A stretch of DNA of 64,000 nucleotides, taken from NCBI GenBank assembly GCA_023230525.1, contig JALNXE010000001.1, forward strand, positions 43,020-107,019. The letters are read 5' to 3'. Position 1 is the stretch's first letter, and each line of letters opens with the position of its first letter. This document shows, in pieces, positions 60,186-64,000 of the stretch. Position numbers and translations under genes: made by a program. The stretch is from Desulfobulbaceae bacterium. GTDB lineage: Bacteria > Desulfobacterota > Desulfobulbia > Desulfobulbales > SURF-16. The notes beneath the pieces are model-generated. The model was not told the DNA's origin, did not search any database, and worked only from the letters and a program-made list of their open reading frames with translations.

Positions 60186-63100
60186 TGCTCGATATCCCCG
60201 GAGTGCAGCTCGATGCCGAGTTTACCGGCAAAATCCCTGAGGTCATAACCCGAGGCGAAATGCGCCTTGCGGAAGGTCATGGTAACCGGCGTGTCGGGTG
60301 TGAATTTCTCCAGTACCTTGGAAAGAAGCGCTTCGATGAATGCTGCATCTACCTGGATTTCGCCTACATTGACTGCGATCATCTGGTTGCCCTGGCCGAC
60401 GGTCAGCACGATTCCCTCGAAGGTGACGGATTTATCCGCGGCCTGCTTCAACCCCTCGAAGGTCTTGCCGCGCGAATCAAGCTTGCGGCCTGTGCGTGAG
60501 ACAAGCCGGCCCGGCTTCACCTCGTCGATCTGTACCCCTTCTTGCCCTTGGGCCTGAAAACGGAACTCCGCCTTGGTCTCGAGTTTTTCTGCCTCGGCAA
60601 AGGCACGGAGCAGCACTTCGCCGTCACCGATGGCGATCGGACCATCGTAAACCATACCGTCACGCGGTTCGCTGCCATCGAGGGTATAGCGGATTTCGCC
60701 TCTGGGAGCGGCAAAGAGTTCAACACTGCGAGCGCCGCCATTTTCGGAGAGTTTGTTGCGCAGAACGAGCTTGTTGGACCAGCTCACCGGATCGCCGGTC
60801 TCATACTGACCGGAGGGATCACGCACCAGGAAATTCACCCGCAGTGCCGAGGTGGTATAAATCTGGTCCTTGAGCTGGGCGCTTGCCTCGCTGACAGGGC
60901 CGTCTTCAGCGAAAAAGATGCGCGGAGCCGGCCCAGCATTTTGTGGATTGATACGCAGCCGCACCAGGCCTGAATCGTCAGGTCCGGACTCGACAATGAT
61001 CTGCACCGAGGTGCATTTCTTTTTCGGTTTCTTGGTGAGGTAGCCGTTGCCAAGGTCCTCCCACAGTCCACGGTTGCAGGCAATGGACTTGAGGGTATCC
61101 AATCCCTTGGGTGGCAGCCAGGGCATGCCGGCCTGTTCGCTGTAACGGTCAGCGACATCAGACCAACGGGCCTCATCCAGGTTTTCCGGCCAGAGCAGAT
61201 CCTGGGCCTTGTCTCGGATGGCGTCAAACTCCTTTTCCACATCAAGATAGAGTTTCAATGGGTTGGCGGTAAGGGTTTTTTCGATCTGCTCCTCGCCGTT
61301 AAAAGGTTTGGTGGCGTCCCTGGTCATGTCCAGGGCCTTTGCCGCCAACTGTGCCGGCCTTCCTGCCCGTTGGATCGGGAACAGGACCTTATCGAAGAGA
61401 TTCAGGATGGTGGAGTTGAAGTCCTGCTCGTAGCTCTGCTGCTTGCGCTCCAGATCCTCCCGCTGCGGGTGGCCCTTGGGAATGCGGCCATCGGCCTTTT
61501 GGGCGGCAAAGAACTGCCTGGCTGCCTTTTCCACGCTGCCCATGGCCGTTTTGTCACCGGTGAGAACGCAGAGATTATTCTTCTGGCTCAGGCCTTCAAA
61601 AAATTTCTGAACCTCCTCCGGGGGAATCTTGGAATCAGGACTGACAATGAGCAGCACCCGGCCCCGGCGCACCCGGTCAGCCACCTCTTCCAGTCTGGGC
61701 AGGGGCAAAACGTCGTCATAGCAAGTCTTGCGGGAGGGCTTGAACATGTCGCGGAGACGATGGCGGATCAGGTCATCGACCTGGTTCTGCGGAGCGTCAT
61801 GGGCCAGGCTCTGCAGAAGCTTGGTGAGATTTTCCTGTCGGTCGAAATAATAACGGCCCTCGGGCGTATGGTGGACATACCAGGCGATTTTTTCAAGTTC
61901 GTCGAAGGCCGCGAGAAATTCGGACGGCTCGCGCAGCGGCGAAACCAGGCATTCGACCATCTCTTCCCTGGTGAGGCCCTTGACCGCATTGACCGCAGTT
62001 GACAGGCTGGCGGAGAGGAGCAACACCCCGATGTGGGTAGCAGCTTCCTTTCCGCCGGCAAGATCAATAATCTGGGCGTGGGCGGATTGCTGGGCATCCC
62101 AGAGGTCCTTGGCGATGACATCACGCATGCCGGAAATTTCGGTCAGCTTGTCGCGGACCTCCGCGATCGACAGGTCGAAATGCTGGGGGCCGATGAGTAA
62201 CACGTCGTTGGCCTGTCGGTCCCAAACTGATTTAAGGAGCCGCGACACCAGTTCGATGAGGCCGCGTGTCTGCTTAAACTGCTCATTCACCTCAAAAAGC
62301 GCAATAACATTTTTGAGACGCGGGTGGAAAGGATAGGTTGCCTCTATCTCGTCGGCAATAGCTTCGGCGCCACGGTTGGCGGTCTTGGACTTGGCGGCCT
62401 CTTCCAGTTTGCGACCAAAGGCAGCGGCGATATCCTCGATTTCCGCTTTATCTGGAAGGGACTTGAAAAGACGCTTGCGCAGGATATCGTAAATCTCGTT
62501 GGTAGCAAGGTCCACTGGTGTGATGCTACGTTCCTGGCGGCCCAGCTCGGCGCGCGCATCTTCCAGGGCGCGGTGGATAAGTCTTGCGCCGGTGTCATAT
62601 GCCGCTGCGAGATCGGAAACAACCACACAGACATTTTTCTTTTTGCCAGCCGCAGTCAATAGATTTGCAAATGCCCGGGTAGCGATGTCCGCGACGGTGC
62701 CATTACCAACTTTCTGGGTATCCAGGTAGTGAAAATAGGGCGGCATCTCGTCAAGGAGGATAAGGACAGGCAGTTCTCCCTCGAAAAGCTTGAGCCAGTC
62801 CTTTTCATCCGGCGCTTTGGGGCCGCTGGTCCAGAAAGCCTTGAATTGATCACCTTTGCCCAGTTGATTGGCGATTTCACCCCAGAAGAAATGATCGGGA
62901 TTGTTGCGGCCGTTGAAGGCGGCAATGCCGGCAGTCTCGAAGGCGGATGCCTGGGGTATTCCTCCGCAGTATGTCTTTCGAAGCCCCGGATGCTTCGCCA
63001 AAAGTCCAAAACCGACCAGAAGATGCGTCTTACCGCCACCCATGGCTTGTTTTAAATGAAAAATAGCCTGAGTTGAAGCGCTGGCCAAACGTGCAAGCCC

Positions 63101-63265
63101 TTCACTGATGAGGTCCTGCATGCCTTGAGTGATGTAGGTTTTCTCGAAAAAGGACTTGCCATCCCCCTCCGCAGTTATCAATTCATCAAGCTGCTCAATC
63201 TGATCACTGAGCTTGATCGACAGTGCATTCGGCTGCAGTTCGCAGGCATCTTTAACTGTTTTCAT
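60182..63265 (-). CDS. DUF499 family ATPase
   Basis: This 1027-residue protein has a P-loop near the N-terminus (HLKQAMGGGKTHLLVGFGLL), a Walker B-like LPVLILLDEMPPYFHYL, and long helical regions. The C-terminus contains a chitobiase-like beta fold (EIRYTLDGSEPRDGMVYDGPI). DUF499 proteins are the large ATPases of methylase-helicase defence cassettes. It is the first large gene of the operon, behind the excisionase-like gene. Confidence 0.9.
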   Translation of the reverse strand: MKTVKDACELQPNALSIKLSDQIEQLDELITAEGDGKSFFEKTYITQGMQDLISEGLARLASASTQAIFHLKQAMGGGKTHLLVGFGLLAKHPGLRKTYCGGIPQASAFETAGIAAFNGRNNPDHFFWGEIANQLGKGDQFKAFWTSGPKAPDEKDWLKLFEGELPVLILLDEMPPYFHYLDTQKVGNGTVADIATRAFANLLTAAGKKKNVCVVVSDLAAAYDTGARLIHRALEDARAELGRQERSITPVDLATNEIYDILRKRLFKSLPDKAEIEDIAAAFGRKLEEAAKSKTANRGAEAIADEIEATYPFHPRLKNVIALFEVNEQFKQTRGLIELVSRLLKSVWDRQANDVLLIGPQHFDLSIAEVRDKLTEISGMRDVIAKDLWDAQQSAHAQIIDLAGGKEAATHIGVLLLSASLSTAVNAVKGLTREEMVECLVSPLREPSEFLAAFDELEKIAWYVHHTPEGRYYFDRQENLTKLLQSLAHDAPQNQVDDLIRHRLRDMFKPSRKTCYDDVLPLPRLEEVADRVRRGRVLLIVSPDSKIPPEEVQKFFEGLSQKNNLCVLTGDKTAMGSVEKAARQFFAAQKADGRIPKGHPQREDLERKQQSYEQDFNSTILNLFDKVLFPIQRAGRPAQLAAKALDMTRDATKPFNGEEQIEKTLTANPLKLYLDVEKEFDAIRDKAQDLLWPENLDEARWSDVADRYSEQAGMPWLPPKGLDTLKSIACNRGLWEDLGNGYLTKKPKKKCTSVQIIVESGPDDSGLVRLRINPQNAGPAPRIFFAEDGPVSEASAQLKDQIYTTSALRVNFLVRDPSGQYETGDPVSWSNKLVLRNKLSENGGARSVELFAAPRGEIRYTLDGSEPRDGMVYDGPIAIGDGEVLLRAFAEAEKLETKAEFRFQAQGQEGVQIDEVKPGRLVSRTGRKLDSRGKTFEGLKQAADKSVTFEGIVLTVGQGNQMIAVNVGEIQVDAAFIEALLSKVLEKFTPDTPVTMTFRKAHFASGYDLRDFAGKLGIELHSGDIEQ

Positions 63266-63297
63266 GAGATTACAGCTCCGTCAATGTATAATAGTTT

Positions 63298-63486
63298 TCA
63301 ATGATCAGCAGGGTCACCGGAGCTGCCGCTTTTGACCCAATCGTCAATCTCTTCTTTTTTGAATTTCCAGAGACGGCCGACTTTATGGGCAGGCATGTTT
63401 TTTTCGCTTATCCACTTGTAGGCGGTATCACGTTTGATGCCAAGATATTCAGCTATTTCATCGACAGAGAGCCACCGGTCTTCCAT
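63298..63486 (-). CDS. excisionase-like helix-turn-helix protein
   Basis: The 62-residue protein (MEDRWLSVDEIAEYLGIKRD..., then AHKVGRLWKFKKEEIDDWV) is a complete HTH_17/MerR-like domain of the Xis type. It could direct excision with the adjacent recombinase or act as the operon's regulator. It precedes the DUF499 gene by 32 bp in the same direction. Confidence 0.85.
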   Translation of the reverse strand: MEDRWLSVDEIAEYLGIKRDTAYKWISEKNMPAHKVGRLWKFKKEEIDDWVKSGSSGDPADH

Positions 63487-63626
63487 GTTTTGGCACCTTC
63501 ATGGGTAGTAAAAGAAAACCTGGTTTGAATAGGTTTTATCAGGACAAATAAGTATGAATATGTCTTTAGTGGAAAATGACCGGTGTGTCAAATGCTTCTG
63601 TTTTTTGCGAAACAGATTCTCTCCCT

Positions 63627-64000
63627 TCATCCTTTCCAGGCATTTAAAACCATTTTTTGCTTTTCGCCGGCAAGTACCCGGGTATAAATTTCCGTTGTGG
63701 CCGTGGAAGAGTGCCCCATGAGATCGGCCAGAATGTGAAGGGGTAAAGGATTTTCGCTGGTGACCATGGCAACCCCGAAGCCATGGAAAGACCTTTCGGT
63801 GTGGCCTGGGGGCCGCTGATCCCGGCCCGCTCCATAACCTTTTTTACCATTCGCCAGGCGGATGTCCTGCTCATAGTCCAAAAGGGCTGGTCATTATTCT
63901 TGTGCTGCCGGCGCCGAAGATCAAACACTAAATCAAAAAAATCAACCACACTGGGGGGCACGGGAACAGAGCGATATTGAGGTTTTTTCTCCCTCCCCTG
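63627..64000 (-). pseudogene. tyrosine recombinase, frameshifted and cut by the window edge
   Basis: Two overlapping frames carry one recombinase. The upstream frame runs from the window edge (SVVDFFDLVFDLRRRQ...) to ATPKGL. The other resumes with HGFGVAMVTS, then LADLMGHSSTATTEIYTRVL. It includes the conserved LGH-like box (LMGHSS) and the catalytic Tyr (IYTRVL). One base is missing at about 63776-63790, just where the box II Arg (KGLRH) should be. Either the gene is inactive or there is a sequencing error. It lies upstream of the excisionase-like gene. Confidence 0.8.

Overview
The window looks like part of a large conjugative plasmid, or a plasmid-derived integrated element, from a Gram-negative bacterium. 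A proteobacterium or a member of the Desulfobacterota seems likely, but this is inferred only from the F-type transfer genes, the TrfA-type replicon and the SOS cassette. No chromosomal marker, rRNA or tRNA gene was seen. Base composition changes from block to block, as expected of a mosaic accessory region: the transfer genes are moderately AT-rich, the methylase/DUF499 operon and the Hsp70 operon are GC-richer, and the CBASS block is the most AT-rich.

Layout. 1-3.9 kb: a rearranged type I restriction locus, with an hsdM-hsdS fusion remnant, a PrrC-like anticodon nuclease, RhuM and a complete HsdM. 4.5-6.9 kb: a leftward SOS cassette (SRAP protein, UmuD, UmuC). 7.2-7.55 kb: a scar homologous to the helicase/AlbA_2 junction near 55.1 kb. 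7.6-9.8 kb: HU, ParA and a small partition partner. 9.9-31.1 kb: a leftward F-type conjugation operon running from four small regulator or hypothetical genes through traA, L, E, K, B, V, C, W, U and trbC to trbI, an S26 peptidase, traF, traH and traG. A TrfA-like initiator gene, an 11-iteron origin and an IS1595-type element are lodged inside it. 31.3-32.0 kb: a divergent repressor. 32.4-45.9 kb: an island bounded by two homologous repeats. It carries one leftward operon with a GrpE-like protein, Hsp70, AAA+, a J-like protein, two proteins sharing a GFSGLSDL motif, McrB and McrC. 46.0-52.1 kb: an ImmA/XRE pair, a conserved small gene and a four-gene type II CBASS (CD-NTase, E2-E1 Cap2, JAMM Cap3, two-TM SAVED effector). 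52.4-63.5 kb: a leftward defence-type operon with a PLD-SNF2 helicase, an AlbA_2/ATPase protein, a DUF1156 methylase, DUF3780, a DUF499 ATPase and an excisionase-like gene. 63.6-64 kb: a frameshifted tyrosine recombinase running off the window.

How it fits together. The replicon, partition pair and type IV secretion genes make the element stable and transferable. No relaxase, coupling protein or TraN is visible, so conjugation would need genes outside this window. The cargo is dominated by anti-phage systems. The most unusual part is the Hsp70/J-like/GrpE-like/AAA+ set transcribed with an McrBC endonuclease. It is the best candidate here for an undescribed system, in which chaperone-type proteins may sense or control a modification-dependent nuclease.
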